NCBI GenBank assembly: GCA_016937725.1
Contig: JAFGVZ010000001.1
Location: 1 to 14,471 of the forward strand
Direction of reading: 5' to 3'
Source: Paracoccaceae bacterium
Lineage (GTDB): Bacteria > Pseudomonadota > Alphaproteobacteria > Rhodobacterales > Rhodobacteraceae
Length of the DNA: 14,471 bases
Shown here piece by piece: positions 14,402 through 14,471 of the stretch. Position 1 is the stretch's first letter. Each line of letters opens with the position of its first letter. Under the pieces are notes generated by a model. The model saw only the letters and a list, made by a program, of their open reading frames with translations. It was not told the origin of the DNA and did not search any database. Made by a program: the position numbers and the translations under genes.

Positions 14402-14471
14402 AATAAGTCTCCAACGTTTGAACAGTTTCTACTCAGCCGAACCGGTTACTCTAAAAGGTGTTTGGTCGTTC

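Noticed and set aside
14439..14448. Short palindrome AACCGGTT upstream of flp as an operator
   Set aside because: Eight bases only, expected by chance, with no second copy near other tad genes.
10615..14471. CtrA-type sites (TTAA-N7-TTAA) in tad promoter regions, since CtrA controls pilin genes in Caulobacter
   Set aside because: No full site was found in the intergenic regions; the flp promoter may extend past the window edge.

Overview
The window looks like chromosomal DNA of an alphaproteobacterium, most likely Rhodobacterales. The grounds are its GC-rich coding, the Flp pilin with an A-V-T-V-D-W core, the Lrp regulator beside trxB, and the gene order of the pilus locus. This is recognition from protein sequence; no database search was possible. 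All genes look intact except dprA, which is cut by the left window edge.

Left part (1-2625): the 3' part of dprA (+ strand), trxB (- strand, convergent with dprA and overlapping it by 4 bp), and a divergently read Lrp/AsnC-type regulator (+ strand). The trxB-lrp intergenic region holds a near-perfect 12+5+12 inverted repeat, a good candidate operator.

Right part (2629-14401, all - strand): a nearly complete Tad (tight adherence, Flp type IVb pilus) assembly locus. In transcription order it reads: flp pilin; cpaB/rcpC; cpaC/rcpA secretin; an OmpA-domain lipoprotein in the slot where other loci carry cpaD/rcpB; cpaE/tadZ; cpaF/tadA ATPase; tadB; tadC; a TadD-like TPR lipoprotein; a second TPR lipoprotein; the prepilin peptidase cpaA/tadV; and a helix-turn-helix-plus-AAA ATPase that I do not recognise as a classical Tad component. 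The minor pseudopilins tadE/F/G are not in the window.

Predicted workings: TadV cleaves pre-Flp at the inner membrane. CpaF powers assembly on the TadB/TadC platform, with CpaE placing the machine in the cell. The fibre leaves through the CpaC secretin. CpaB and the lipoproteins (TadD, the second TPR protein and the OmpA protein, which could tether to peptidoglycan) help assemble or hold the secretin.

Hairpins after flp, after cpaB and after the ompA-like gene suggest four transcription units: flp; cpaB; cpaC-ompA; and cpaE through the AAA ATPase. The last unit is tightly packed, with 1-nt stop/start overlaps or gaps of 3-44 nt. No tRNA, rRNA, CRISPR array, insertion sequence or phage signal was seen, and no gene-free stretch exceeds about 260 bp. 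The points most worth a second look are the AAA ATPase, the Tat-type OmpA lipoprotein, the pilin with its Asp-Trp motif and Thr9 tail, the Lrp operator, and a 12-mer shared by two tad intergenic regions.
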